Of a stretch of 64,000 nucleotides of DNA, positions 48,650 through 60,549 are shown piece after piece; the first letter of the stretch is position 1; every line of letters begins with the position of its first letter. A program made the position numbers and the translations under genes. The stretch is from Leucaena leucocephala (taxonomy: Eukaryota; Streptophyta; Magnoliopsida; Fabales; Fabaceae): positions 7,812,001 to 7,876,000 of the forward strand of contig CM073518.1 of NCBI GenBank assembly GCA_037074615.1, read 5' to 3'. A model generated the notes under the pieces. That model made no database searches, was not told the origin of the DNA, and was given only the letters and a program-made list of their open reading frames with translations.

Positions 48650-49759
48650 GGAAATGGATGACCTTGCCTCATAGAGGCGTAGCAGACTCCTTATAAAGTT
48701 TCAAGAGTTGGCCATTCGCTTGGAAGATTTTGCTCGTTGCCTCCTTTTTCAGCTTTATTAACCCAAAATCTTGCACTTTAATGACAGTGTAGGGACTATC
48801 CTAACTCGTTTTGAATTTACCATGCTTGAATTTGAACTGAGCTTGGTATCTCAACACATTATCGCCTTCCTTAAACCTCTTCTCAAGATTGTAGTGTCCT
48901 GAATCAGTTTTGTCTTCAACTTATAAATCTCAGAGCTGCTATAAGCATCCAATCTAATTTCCTCTAGCTCATGAATCTGAAATAACCTTTGTGAATCAAA
49001 TTCTGCAAGGCCCTCATTACAAGCTTTCACTGCCCAAAATATTTTATGTTCTAGTTCTACGGGCATGTGACAAGCTTTCCCAAAAATTGTCGTATATGGA
49101 GATATGCCTAGAGATGTTTTGAAAGTTGTTTTATAAGAACATACATCATCATTTAATCTAAGATTACAATCCTTATTAGATGGTTTAACTAACTTTTCAA
49201 GGATGTGCTTAATTTCTCTACTAGAAACCTCAACTAAGCCATTGGTTTGAAGGTGATAGTCAAGACATTATGAGTCACACCATATCTTGCCAATAAGTTA
49301 TTGATCAACTTGTTGTAAAAATGGGTGCCTTGATCACTAATTAGTGTATTAGGTACTCCAAATCTGCTAAAGATGTGAGACTTTAGAAATTTAGAGATAG
49401 TCTGTGCATCATCAAGTCTCGTTAAAATAACCTCTACCCACCTAGACAAATAATCTACAGCTAATAAAATATATTGAAAACCAGCTGAGGGTAGAAAGGG
49501 TCCCATAAAATATATTCTCTATACATAAAAACCCTCATAAAATAGAATCAGTTGTTGTGACATCTCATTACATTTGTTAATTCCCCAGAATCTCTGGCAC
49601 TTATCGTACGCCTTACAAACCTCAAGAATCTTTAAATAAAATAGGCCATTAGAACATAGACTCGAGAACTCTACTTGTAGTTCTCTTACCCCCGAAGTGA
49701 CCCCTACAAACCTAGGAATGGCAAGCCTCTAAAACTTGGGTGTGGTCTTTATCTGGGAC
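48650..49759 (-). pseudogene. Athila-type integrase remnant
   Basis: On the minus strand, from 49755 leftward: a zinc-binding region (LEACHS, VCRGHF, CQRF, CNEMSQQ), then MGPFLPSAGFQYILLAVDYLS and RWVEVI, FLKSHIFSRFGVPNTLISDQ followed by GTHFYN, then IKHILEKLV, YKTTFKTSLGISPY, GKACHMPVELEHKIFWAVKA and LEEIRLDAY. The core catalytic Asp residues (AVDYLS and SDQGTH) can be placed, and the conserved Athila PVELEHK block is clear. In the intact element this enzyme joins cDNA to the genome. Frameshifts split it into frames 49234-49506 and 48851-49066. LTR C2 interrupts it at 49760. Confidence 0.9.
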
Positions 49760-51220
49760 TGATAAGACATATTTTGTATATGGTTTCTACGATATTTTTA
49801 AGAGTTTTATTGTAACTTTACCATTCAGTTCATGCCTTAAATTGTACTTTTGTGTATTACATGATTGTGCGTGGCAATGTGCTAATTAAAGGGTAAAATA
49901 GTAAAATAACTCTTCCAAACTACACATATACTGTTATTTACTGATTTGGACTTTTACAGCGAGCTTTTATGTTGAATTGCAGGTATTTTGGAAGAGAGCA
50001 AGGACCAGGAAAGAAATCACAAGTCAATGAAAGTCAAATCACATTTCTGAAAAAGAAAGAAGTCGCGACCTTGATTCTTCTAGAAGCTTCTCTGCATTCA
50101 TAGGTCGCGACCAAAACATGGATCTGGTCGCGACCAGAGAAAACAGTCATGAAGCTGCGCGTTTCTGATTAGGTCAAGCTGCTTTTAAAAGGGGAGGCAA
50201 GCCGCAGACAGAAGGGACTCTGATTTAAGACCTGATTAGGCTAAGAAGCAGTACTCACACATTCTCTGAAGACCGATTCGACAACCTACGCGCATCTGCC
50301 ATCTTTTCTAACCCTTTCCATATATTTCTCTACATTCACCCTTCATCTTTTTATCGTTTCTTCATGACATAACACCTGAACAACGATTGTAGTGCAGCAG
50401 AAGTCATGAGAGGCTAAATCCTTGGTCTCTTGGTGATGGATCTCATATCTTGAGCTCATGGACTAAATCGGGGAGTTTCTTCTATTCTAATTTGTATCCT
50501 GTCATGTTATGATTGATGCTAGATCTAGGGTTTTTATTATATGAACAAGTTTTAAATATCGATTGATCATTCTCAGATTAGACTATTGTAATTTGATTCT
50601 GGATGTTTGAACGTTGGATTTTAATTTAATATTTTAGCTTCAATTTTAAGAAAGTTGGGTTATTTTTAGCGATCATTGCAAATCAATTCAATTTCTTGAA
50701 ATCTAGGGTTTTTGATTGACGACCATTCGAGGGCGTTCTCATAATCTAGGGTTAATTGTACGCTAAGTGGTTTCTAATAGTTCGCTAATAGTCTTTAAAC
50801 TAGCTTTGATCAAAGGAGTTTAAAGAAGATTAGGGTTCTGGACTAAATCGATCGATTGAGGTTTTACTCAAGACTTAGCGATTTCAAACTCCAATATTCA
50901 ATTAAGAGCTAGGATAGATACGTTTTCATCATCAAGAGTCTTTCATAACATATTCTTTCAACAAGCCAACCAGTTTCCATCTTAATCAAAAATAAAAAAA
51001 AATATCTACTTTTCTACACCCTTATTTTATTGCAAAAATCAACCAAACCCCAAAACCATTTTATCTTTACTCAGATTTTTATTGTTTTTGACATCCAATT
51101 TACTAGGATTCCTTTAGAAAAACTCCTTGAGAAGAACGATAGGGTTGTGCCTTATACTATATTGGGTGTAATTAACTTTATTTTGATGGCTCAGACTGCG
51201 ACAATCCGAGAGCCTCATCA
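49760..51220 (+). mobile_element. 5' LTR of Athila element C2 (1461 bp)
   Basis: It starts TGATAAGACA and ends ATCA, one base before the primer site. It aligns with C3 and C1 throughout. GTCGCGAC words occur at 50062, 50104 and 50127. It is inserted in the integrase of an older, inverted Athila copy. Confidence 0.9.
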
Positions 51221-51221
51221 A

Positions 51222-51240
51222 TGGTGCCATCGCCGGGGAG
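51222..51240 (+). promoter_or_regulatory. Primer-binding site, tRNA-Asp type, Athila element C2
   Basis: TGGTGCCATCGCCGGGGAG, two transitions away from the common Athila site, directly after the LTR. Confidence 0.8.
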
Positions 51241-51683
51241 CCAAGTAATTGGTTCCCTAGTAATTGTTTGTCGATTTCAGTAGCTACCTGAGTCATTTTT
51301 CTTATTTTTGTTTGCATTTTAGTTTTTAGTAGTTTTTAAATTGCATTGCACTCTGCATTTTTCTGAGTTTCTGCAAAAATTAGTCTCTGTGTCCGTGTGT
51401 CGCGACCTAGCCTCACTTGAGTCGCGACCATTACTCTTTATGATGTGAGTTGCGACCTTGACTCATTTGTGTCATGACCTGATTGCTTTTCTGTGAAATT
51501 TGATTACTCTACGAAAACCAGTCGTGACATTTGAAATTTTTAGTCTCCACTACTGCTCTTTGTGATATTGAGTCGCGACTAAAACACTCTTTAGTCGCGA
51601 CTAACTGAAAATTTTCTGCTATGAAGCCTCTGTGTCTGACTCTAATTGATTGCATTGATTGTTCTTGACTATTTCTGCTTTGC
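51241..51683 (+). mobile_element. 5' leader of Athila element C2 with GTCGCGAC motifs
   Basis: Untranslated leader. GTCGCGAC-type words start at 51399, 51421, 51449, 51471, 51531, 51572 and 51594. Three neighbouring pairs (51399/51421, 51449/51471, 51572/51594) are exactly 22 bp apart. Confidence 0.85.
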
Positions 51684-53365
51684 ATGCGTAAAAGAACTAA
51701 ACCATTAGTGCCTTTTGAACCTAAAATTGAGAGAAGATGTAGGAAACTAAAGAGAGAATTTAGGGAATTTAGAGAAGAAGAAGCAAAATCTAGTTCTTCC
51801 TCTAGTATTCCAGAGTCTGAAACTGAACTGAATATGGCTGATAGTAATCATAATGGGCATAATGGGCATGGAGAAAATGAAATACCTATGAATGTAGAGG
51901 ATAATAGAAGTGTGAGTGAAATTAATCATTCGCATGTGAATTATGATCATTATGGGTTCTATACTGAAGAAGCTAACTTTGAGATTAAAGGAGCTTTGAT
52001 TGTAGCATTACCCAAATTTTATGGTTTTAGAGGAGAATGTCCACACAGGCACTTATAAACCATGCATAGATATGTTCCTCAATGAAACCTCCAATGACTG
52101 CACTGGATGATGTCTTAAGGAGGTATTTCCATTTCACCTTGGAAGGGAAGGCTAAGGAGTGGCTATATAATTTGCCAACTCATTTCTCAACTCTTACTGG
52201 GATCAGCTGAAATCAACTTATCTTGAACAGTTTTTTCCCAGCTTCAAAGACCACTCGAATGAAGAAGGAGATCACTAATATTCTATAATAGGACGGAGAG
52301 TCTTTACATGAGTACTGGACAAGGTTTCTTAATCTGTTGGCTAGATGCCCTCACTACAAAATGACCAAGGCTAATTTAGTAGACATTTTCTTTGATGGTC
52401 TACTTCCTCATTATCAGGTTTCCTTGAATGCAGCAGCGAATGGTTCTTTGAGAGATAAGACCCTACAAGCAAGTTGGGAGTTATTCCAAAAAATAGCCAA
52501 TGAAGACCATCAGACTGGAAATCCAAGGAGAATGCCCACATCATCTTTGGGCAATTTAAATGTAATCTTAGCTGAAATAGCAGTCTTGGGAAACCAAATA
52601 GAGAAAAGGATGAATTTGATTGAAAGAGAGCTTCATTCCATAAAACAAGTTCATGCAGTGGATACCTCACAAGCCTTAGTTACAGGATGTGAATCCTATG
52701 GTTTAATGATGCATGCTACAAGTACATGTGATAAACAGTTTGAAGAAGTTGCAGCAATGTATCAAGGAAGAGAGATTAATTACCAGAAGAGAGACGCATA
52801 CTCCCACACATATAATCCTGGCTGGAAAGACCACCCAAACTTTAGGTAGGGGAGTGATAGGCCAAATCAATTCCAAGGAGGTGGTGCTTCTTCAAGCAAC
52901 TACCAAAGTAATGCAAGGTCCATGGTTCCAACACATCCTAATGCCTTAGTGACATCAAGGCCATATGAGACCTCTCAATTGTTGAAGAGTATGGCAGCAC
53001 AAATGAACAATATAGATGGTAGAATGGCCAATATATACCACAAGCTCAAGTAGAATGATGGTCAGTTCACCTCTATAGCTTCAATTCTCCAAAGTATGTA
53101 GAAAGATAATGCAGATGTACACAGAAAACTTGAAGACTTAGGTTGTAAGAATACAGATATCACAAGTCACTTAACTCAAGTTTCCAATACAGTCAGTAAC
53201 AATTAAGGAAAGAGCAGTGGCAGCATACCTTCAAACACTGTCATTAATCCAAGGGGTTTGAATGCTATATCTCTAAAAATTAGAAGACAAGTGCATTTTG
53301 AAAAAGCTGAAACACCAGACAAGGATGAAGAAGATGCTGAAATTGAGAATTCATCTCTGCCATAG
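51684..53365 (+). pseudogene. Athila-type gag (element C2)
   Basis: ATG at 51684 starts MRKRTKPLVPFEPKIERR. Later ANFEIKGALIVALPKFYGFR leads into the capsid-like region: KEWLYNLPTHFS, DQLKSTYLEQFFP, DGESLHEYWTRF, LLARCPHYKM, IFFDGLL and SLNAAANGSL, the usual Athila Gag series. A CESYGLMMHATSTC-type knuckle region, then TYNPGWKDHPNF, and GLNAISLK near 53260, correspond to the Gag tail. A stop at 52056-52058, frameshifts between 52050 and 52340, and a stop at 52847 break it. Open pieces are 51684-52058 and 52337-52849. Confidence 0.88.
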
Positions 53366-53447
53366 ATGCAACTTAGGCAATCTGAAAGCCTTAAAGAACA
53401 GCAGCTCATGATTAAGAGGCAACCCAAGAAGAGAAAGCACAAGCCAA

Positions 53448-54057
53448 GTGGAGATACAAGAGCTACAAGAAGAGGCAATAACAGTACCAAGTCCAGCATA
53501 CAAAGGAAAGCAACTTGAGGAGAAGCCGGAGTCGAGCAAGCAAGAAGCCTCTATGCACAAAGGTAAGGAGGTAAGTATTAAAGATCTCCCCTTCCCTAAC
53601 TCTTACTTTGCTGAAAAGAAAAAGATTGACCCTGATTTTGCTAAAGATGCTTATACTCTATTCAATAAGATAGAAATAAACATCCCTATGGTTGAATTCC
53701 TCAAGAGAAACCTTAAGTATGCTAAATTTTTAAAAGAATTGTGTGCTGATAAAAAAAAGTTTAGACCTCTTGCGAGAATTCAGGTGAGTACTAATGTGTC
53801 ATCACTTTTTAAGGTTGAACTACCGGTTAAGTACCAAGACCCAGGCTCCTACACAATCCCATGCACTATAGGAAATATTCCTATTAAGGGAGCTTTACTA
53901 GATCTAGGGGCAGCCATTAATGTAATACCTTGGTCGGTATAGAAAGCCTTAGGTATTAAAGACTTAGTGTTCCCGGCTGACTTAGTGTTCCCAGCCATCA
54001 ATTAGGTATCCTAAAGGAATCCTTGAGGATATTCTAGTGCAGGTCAAAGACGTTATG
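53448..54057 (+). pseudogene. Athila-type protease (element C2), truncated
   Basis: The frame reads LPFPNSYF, KIEINIPMVEFLK, YAKFLKELC, then PVKYQDPGSYTIPCTIGN and GALLDLGAAINVIPWSV, ending with PKGILEDILVQVKD. This is the aspartic protease part of Athila pol; the active-site motif appears as DLGA, the form usual in this lineage. A stop lies at 53940-53942 and a frameshift with a short duplication (TTAGTGTTCCC) near 53965-53990. Homology ends at about 54057, where LTR A9 begins, so reverse transcriptase, RNase H and integrase are missing. Confidence 0.88.
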
Positions 54058-57000
54058 AATGGATTGGGATGGTAATCAGAAGAAAAGATAATGATAGATA
54101 ATGTTTAAGTCAAAGAAAGAGAGAAGGTATAAAGTTATAAAGTCATAGGAACTAAACTACAATTAGTTAAAGTCTAGGGACTAAATTGTAAAATAGTGAA
54201 AAGTTCAAAATGGAGTTTTGAGATTTCAAGGACCAAATTAGAATTTCAAATTTTGTAGAAAGGGACTAAAATGAATTTGGCAATTTCAGGGATTAAAGTA
54301 CAATTTTGCCAAATTCAAGGGGCAAAAGTGTAATTATAAAAAGTTGAGCTAGAAAATGCCCAAAATTTTTTGAAAATATTTTGGTCCCAAATTTTACCAA
54401 TAAATAGAGGATAGAATTCGGGCCAGGCATATCTTTTAGAATTCTGATTTAAGGTCCCAATAAATTGATATTAATTTTTGAAGTCTGGAGATTAGTATAA
54501 TATTTTTTAGACCTCAGAATCAAATAAAATTTTGTAATACATTTTTGTAATTAATATAAGAATTTATGAAATTGACAGAAGTCAAAAAGGAGTCCTGTAG
54601 AATTAATTAGATAATTTAAGGTAAAATAAAGCACAGATAAAAGATTTAAAGAAAATGTATAGAATTTTTATCAGGACTTATGGGGGTCTCAAAAACTTAT
54701 TAGACTTTACAAGAAATTTATTTTATATTAGAATAAATTTTTAAAAATATCAGAGCCATTAAAATAGGTGTCTAGAATTTATCTCAAAATCAGGGGAATT
54801 CGGAGGATATCGGTATAAGAAGTGCAAGATGTGTGCTAAAAATTATGAGTTGGGCCTAGACAAGCCTAACAAGCCCAAGAGCAAATCTTGGAGTTCAAGT
54901 CAAGTTAGGATATTTTATAAATTTTTAAAGAAAAAAATTAAGGAAAATTCAAGAGACTTGTGAGGTGTCTTGTAGGACCCACATATCTACCATGTAGCGC
55001 AAGACAAGGAAGAAAGAGCTTATCACATGTGCTTCAATTTATTAAAATAATGTAAGAATTAAGTTAATGGTAATTAAGGAATTAAGCAACCAATGAGATT
55101 CAAGATTAAGGCTATGTAATAATTAAAAATGTTAGGATAATCTTGTCCTAAGATGCCAAAGTTTAGGTTATAAATATCACTCCCATTCCATGAAAAGATC
55201 ATGATACATGGTGAACCAAGGGGAAACTCTTGTAGCTTCAAAACTCAACATTTCCAAGACAATTTCAAGAAGAGATTCAAGGTACTTTGATTCAAGATAA
55301 TTAAGGCATAAGGTAAGCAATCTTCCTAGCTTTTATACAAGTGTTTTGGATGATAAAACCCAGGTTTTAATTGTTGAAAGTTGAGTTTTTCCCTTGGTAT
55401 GCATGCTGACCGAAATTCAAGGAAGTAAGGGGAAGAAGAAATTCAAGTTATAACTATGTAATTAACACTTAGATAAGCTAGATTTAATGGTTAGTTATGG
55501 ATTTAGATTGAAATTCTTTGCTTTGCACATTGAAGAGGGTTTCGTCCTAGAGTTGTACAGGATCAAGGAAGATGAATTTTATAGTTTTAATGCTTCCATT
55601 GAATTTAGATGATGATTTTATGTAGGATTGAATAAGTTTGGAACCTTGGAAGCATTAGAATTGAAAGATAAAATTTTAGAGTCTTCTCTGTTACTATTTA
55701 CAAGCATGAACAGTGATTTAAATTTCATGATTTTGATGCTTCCAATAGTTTTAAAATAAAAAAATTGTGTTGGATAAAGTCGAGAACCAAGTATTGAAAG
55801 TATTGGAATCAAAATGAGAATTTTTAAAAGAATTATATGCTTCTTTTCGGTTCTATCTAGAGTTGATGAAGCAGCTAGAGTTTCAACATTCTAAGTCCAT
55901 AAATGGATTCAAAAGACAAAATAGTGTAGAGTTAAGTTAAGATGCAAGTTAGTTCAAAGGATAAGACAAATAACCACAAACAAAGAAGGTTATAGGTTAA
56001 GTGGTTAATTTAGTTTAATGTTATGAAATGTTAGTGAATTGAGATTGTAATGAATGAGTAATTATATGATGTTAGGATTGAATTTGTGTTCTCAAAGAAA
56101 TCATCCATATATCAAGGAAAAGCAAGATGTAAAGAGAAAGGATAAGGAAAGAGTTATTTCGAGGTAGTGAACTTACCTACTTGTATACTTATGTTGCTTG
56201 AATGTTTTATGTGATGTTTGCTTACTTTGATTATGTGAAGCATGTATGATTAAGTGATACTCTGTTTCTTTATGCTATGACCATACGTTATAATTAAGGG
56301 GCATGGAAGCATGTAAGTTATCATTATACAAGCATGATCATTAAGCTCACACATATTAACATCAAGCATGTAGGTGATACATTGTATAGTTTCCATTTGC
56401 TACTGAGATTTCCTCCAAAATCTCACACCCTCCATGTCACCCCACACCAGCAGGTTATCAAAGATGGAGGAAGATGCATGAAGAGAATTTAGTAGATAGA
56501 TAGCATGATTGACATGTATGTGATAAATGTATGTATAGATGTTGAAATTTGTCACTATGAATAGTAACTTGTAGTGAGGCAGTGACCTTCATGATGTAAT
56601 GAAAAATAGTAAATAATCAAATATATGTATGATATTTTAGAAGTACATAGTTAACATGTCAAGCTTCGTTTTAACACCAAGAATGTCTTATTTTGATGTC
56701 TATACAAAGAACAAATTTTTTAAAGTTAGAGACCAAAAACTGTTTTCAGAATTTTGGACCAAATAAATAGTGATCTTTGACATCAATACTATACTGATTG
56801 ACTGAGCATTTAGTCTAATACTTATTTTTCCCTCAAAATTTAGTATGTTAGCTTTGTGTAGCCTTTTGAACCATTACATTTTGATTTTTCTAAAATTAAT
56901 TATGATTTTTCAAAGTTCATCGCTTAATCTGGAAATACCACATGAACAATACCCGTGAGTTGGAAATTTTCAGATTTTGAATTTGAATTTCAATGATCAT

Positions 57001-57059
57001 ATAAGTAGTTCTAAATGCTATATAATAGTCCTTAAGACATACGAAAGTAAGGTGTTACA
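54058..57059 (+). mobile_element. LTR, family A copy 9 (~3.0 kb, 5' end decayed)
   Basis: It ends AAGGTGTTACA at 57059 and aligns with family A in plus orientation, with lines of 'tagtccc'-type complement near 54180. The hairpin is present in changed form (GAGATTT 56405-56411, AAATCTC 56418-56424). The start is not a clean TGTAACA and is set by where the protease homology ends. Confidence 0.7.
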
Positions 57060-57076
57060 GTATTCCATGAGCATTC

Positions 57077-60000
57077 TGAAACATCCTTATTTTTGTACAT
57101 CTTAGGGACCAATTGGTAGTATTTAGAACCACTTTCAAGGTCATTAAAGTCCAATTTCTCAATCTGGAGTTTTACTCTTATCGAGCACTGTTCACTGTGT
57201 AAATTCCAGATGAGTGACCTGACTTCAAAAAATCATAACTAATTCTAGAAAAATAGGAATGCAGTGGTTCAAATTTCTACATGAAGCTAACTCAATACTA
57301 TTTCAAGGAAAAATAACTCGTTGACCATTCCTTGTCCAAGTCAACGTCAGTCAAAGTTACAACTTTACTGTTCATCCAGCGTTTTTCTCCTGAATCCAGC
57401 ATTTTGGTCCCAACTTTGATAATTTATATCTCCATGTGTAGACATCAAAATGAGACATTCTATATATCAAATCGAAGCTTGGTATGTCTACTATTTATCA
57501 TAAACATATCATACATTTATTTAATCATTTACTATTTTTACTTATAGATCAAACATCACTATATCACCACGAGTTACTGTTCATGGTGGCAAATTCCAGC
57601 AAGCAACTTTACATACATATGCATACATTAATCACATATCAAACAAACATGCCAAACAATACTTATCATTAAATAATAAATCTTTATACAACAGGGCATG
57701 AACAAAATCCTCGTATCTCTATTACATCTTTCCTGCCTGAAATCCGGCAGTATAACTACTATACTTCATCTGTAAAAATAACTGATCTTGTACTGATTCG
57801 GTAATTCCCGTGAGAATTACCATTCTACGTAAGTACCCAGGAAAGACTGGATGAACCGACTAGGTCCACTCACTTCCAGACTCCTTAGACAGTACCTACG
57901 TACACAGTACGTATCATCTCCTTATGTTCAGTCTGAAAATCGGCAGCATAACGGCGTCTTACAGCATTCTCAAAATTCACTTCGACATAACCTCTCTGTA
58001 ATGGGTTATAAATAGGGGATGAGATTCGGGGGAATCTCAGTAGCAAACGGTACTAAACAATGCATGCATTAAAGTAAATACTTGTGCTTGCTTGTGAAAG
58101 TGTAAACATTGTGTAATGTGCATGCTTCCATGTAACATATGAAATACAATTGGCCAAGGTAATCATAGAAACAGAGCTTCAATCATATACACATATGCAC
58201 ACAATTCAACAAAGTCATAGCACAATCAAGCATAACATTCAATACATACAAGTTTAGGGTAAGTTTACTACCTTATTGCTTTACTTCTTTCCACTTTAAC
58301 TTTGCTTCTTCCTTCTTACTTTTCCTTGCTATGTGGCTGCCCTCTTTTGAGCACCCAAGCAAATCCTAACATCACATTACCATCCAACCATTACAATCTA
58401 ACTTCTCTTGAACACTAAGCTTACTTTAAGTAACATAACATCCTTTAATCTTTACCAATTGACTTGACCTTTGAATCAATTGATGTCTTGACCTTACCCT
58501 ACACAATTTGGCCTTTTGAATCCATTTATGAACTCAAAACAACCAAATTCCAACAACTATGCACTGTTCCGGACAGATTTGAAAAACATGCATAATTCTT
58601 TCAAAAATTCTCATTTTGATTCCAATGCTTCCCATACTTGTTCGTCCACTTTCCCCCACACAAAATCTCATTTTAAGACCATTGGAAGTATCAAAATCAT
58701 GAAATTCAAATCACTGTTCACGCGAGTGAACAGTAACCGTGAGGAATTTTCAACATTGTAACCTTTAATTCCAATGGTTTCCAAGGTTCAAAACCTTTCG
58801 AATCCTACACAAAATCATCATATAAACTCAATGGAAGCATTAAATCATTGAAATTCCATTTCCTTCTATCATGAACAGTGCATGAACAGTGCAAACCGAA
58901 ATGGTAAAGTCAAGAACATCAACTTACTTCACAACCAAGCATGTAACTAACTTGTTTAAGCTTGTCTTAACTATCTATGACTTAAAACTCATATTCCTTT
59001 CACATATACACAAAAATTCCAGCAGCATTTCCCCAAGATTTAAGCCTCAAAAATCACTTAAACTCAAGCACAAACCATAAGAACAAAAGGTAGAAGCAAG
59101 GAGACAACTTACCTTACTTGCTCCTTCAAGACCCTTGCTTCTTCCTTGCTTTCTTCCACTTTCTTTCTCTAGAACTCACTTCTCTTTCTAAAGGAGCTCT
59201 TGGGTGTGAAGAATGAATGGAAAGGGGGGGTATTTATAGCAAAAGTCATGTGCCATTTGAAGGCAAAGATCACTTTGGAAACTATTTGATCTAATGGTTA
59301 AAGGTTTGATCTTGGAATGTCTTTTCACTTTTCACTCAAGACCTTACCACCATGACATCACTAGCATGTTCTCCCTTGGTACACCTAACCCTTCCTCTTT
59401 TTGGGTGCCATTCTTGTGTCCTTGTGGGTCCCACCATGTGCAACACCTAATTCTTACTTTATTCTCTTTTTCTTTCTTTTCAAAAATCCATAAATTATTT
59501 ATTATTTGGACTTGGGCTCCAAGATAACTTTTGGGCCTTATTGGGCTGCCCTAGGATGAAATATTGGGCCACTTTTAGGTCCAATAGCTAACTGGCCCAA
59601 ATCCCAATGTACTTTCCTCATACCGATATCCGTAACTTACCCTGATCTTAGCATAAATGCTAAACACCTCTTTTAATTGTTATAACATTTTTAGAAATTC
59701 ATTCTAATATAAAATGAATTCTCTACAAAGTTTCATAATTTTCTGAGACCCAGAAGTCCTGTTAAAAATTACATATGTTTCTTTTAACCCTTTATCGGTG
59801 TCATTTTTCACCGTAAATTCCATAATTAATTCTACAGGACTCCTTTTTGACTTCTGTCAACTCCATAAATTCTCATATTAATTATAATAATTTACTATCA
59901 AATTTTCTCTGATATTCATCCATTGTGTGAAATGACCAAAATGCCCTCCATTTACTTCTGGTTTCTTAGGGCATCACAGTGGCATTTTCGTAATTTTGCA

Positions 60001-60130
60001 CTTTGGCTCTTAGACTTTCTTCCTCTTCCAATTAATCCTTTTCTTTACATAAATATGGCCACATCTTTTCCTAAACATCTCATATATTTTATTCAATCTG
60101 TACATACAACTTAGTACAGAAATTAGGGAT
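57077..60130 (-). mobile_element. LTR, family A copy 10 (3.05 kb, 5' end lost)
   Basis: On plus it starts TGAAACATCC at 57077 and is nearly identical to copy 6, apart from one swapped block near 58272-58425. It stops at 60130 (ATTAGGGAT), six bases short of the expected GTTACA end, where a TNP2 fragment begins. Minus-strand TATA 59231-59238; hairpin 58021-58038. Confidence 0.88.
59231..59238 (-). promoter_or_regulatory. TATA box in LTR A10
   Basis: TATTTATA on plus next to a G-run, same position as 34941-34948 in copy 6. Confidence 0.6.
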
Positions 60131-60217
60131 ACTGATGATCGAGCAGAGGACATGATTCGTGATGTTGGAGAAAATGCTTTTATGCGGTCACATGCATATG
60201 GTAATATGCGCAATGAT
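60131..60217 (+). pseudogene. CACTA TNP2 transposase fragment (29 codons)
   Basis: An open 29-codon stretch contains AEDMIRDVGENAF and SHAYGNMRND, which match the N-terminal part of plant CACTA TNP2-type transposases (the 'MIRDVG...H.Y' segment before the usual 'PLYPGC'). It ends exactly where a CACTA terminal sequence begins, with GAT as the last three bases, a possible 3-bp target site. It belongs to an older CACTA element whose remainder is not visible. Confidence 0.7.
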
Positions 60218-60343
60218 CACTGGTGGAAAATTGGCAATCGAAATCCCCATTTTTAAACTGGTCAATGCGGAGACGGTTTTAAAAAAATGAGCAGTGGCAT
60301 TTTTGTAAATAAAATGAAATATTCACACCGTATTTACTCGTGA

Positions 60344-60436
60344 CCGATGTGGAAATATTTAGTCCGGTTTAGATGTTTACTTTCTACAGTGTATTTTTTA
60401 TTGGCCGATGTGGAAATATTTAGTCCGTTTTAGATG
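60344..60436 (+). repeat. Subterminal direct repeat of the CACTA element
   Basis: Two 32-bp copies (CCGATGTGGAAATATTTAG followed by TCCG.TTTAGATG) at 60344-60375 and 60405-60436, 61 bp apart, one base different. Such repeats bind the TnpA-type protein in En/Spm elements. Confidence 0.8.
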
Positions 60437-60549
60437 AACTCCGTCAGTATCCTTTCCCGCCATTTTATGTCAAGTCTTCTCAGACATGTGCAGTATTTCA
60501 TCATGATTACCTTCTCCAATATCTATTTTATATTCATTTCTTCTATTCT

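Noticed and set aside
48650..54057. Endogenous plant pararetrovirus
   Set aside because: Integrase, tRNA-Asp primer site and LTRs are all of the Athila Ty3/gypsy lineage; pararetroviruses lack integrase and LTRs.
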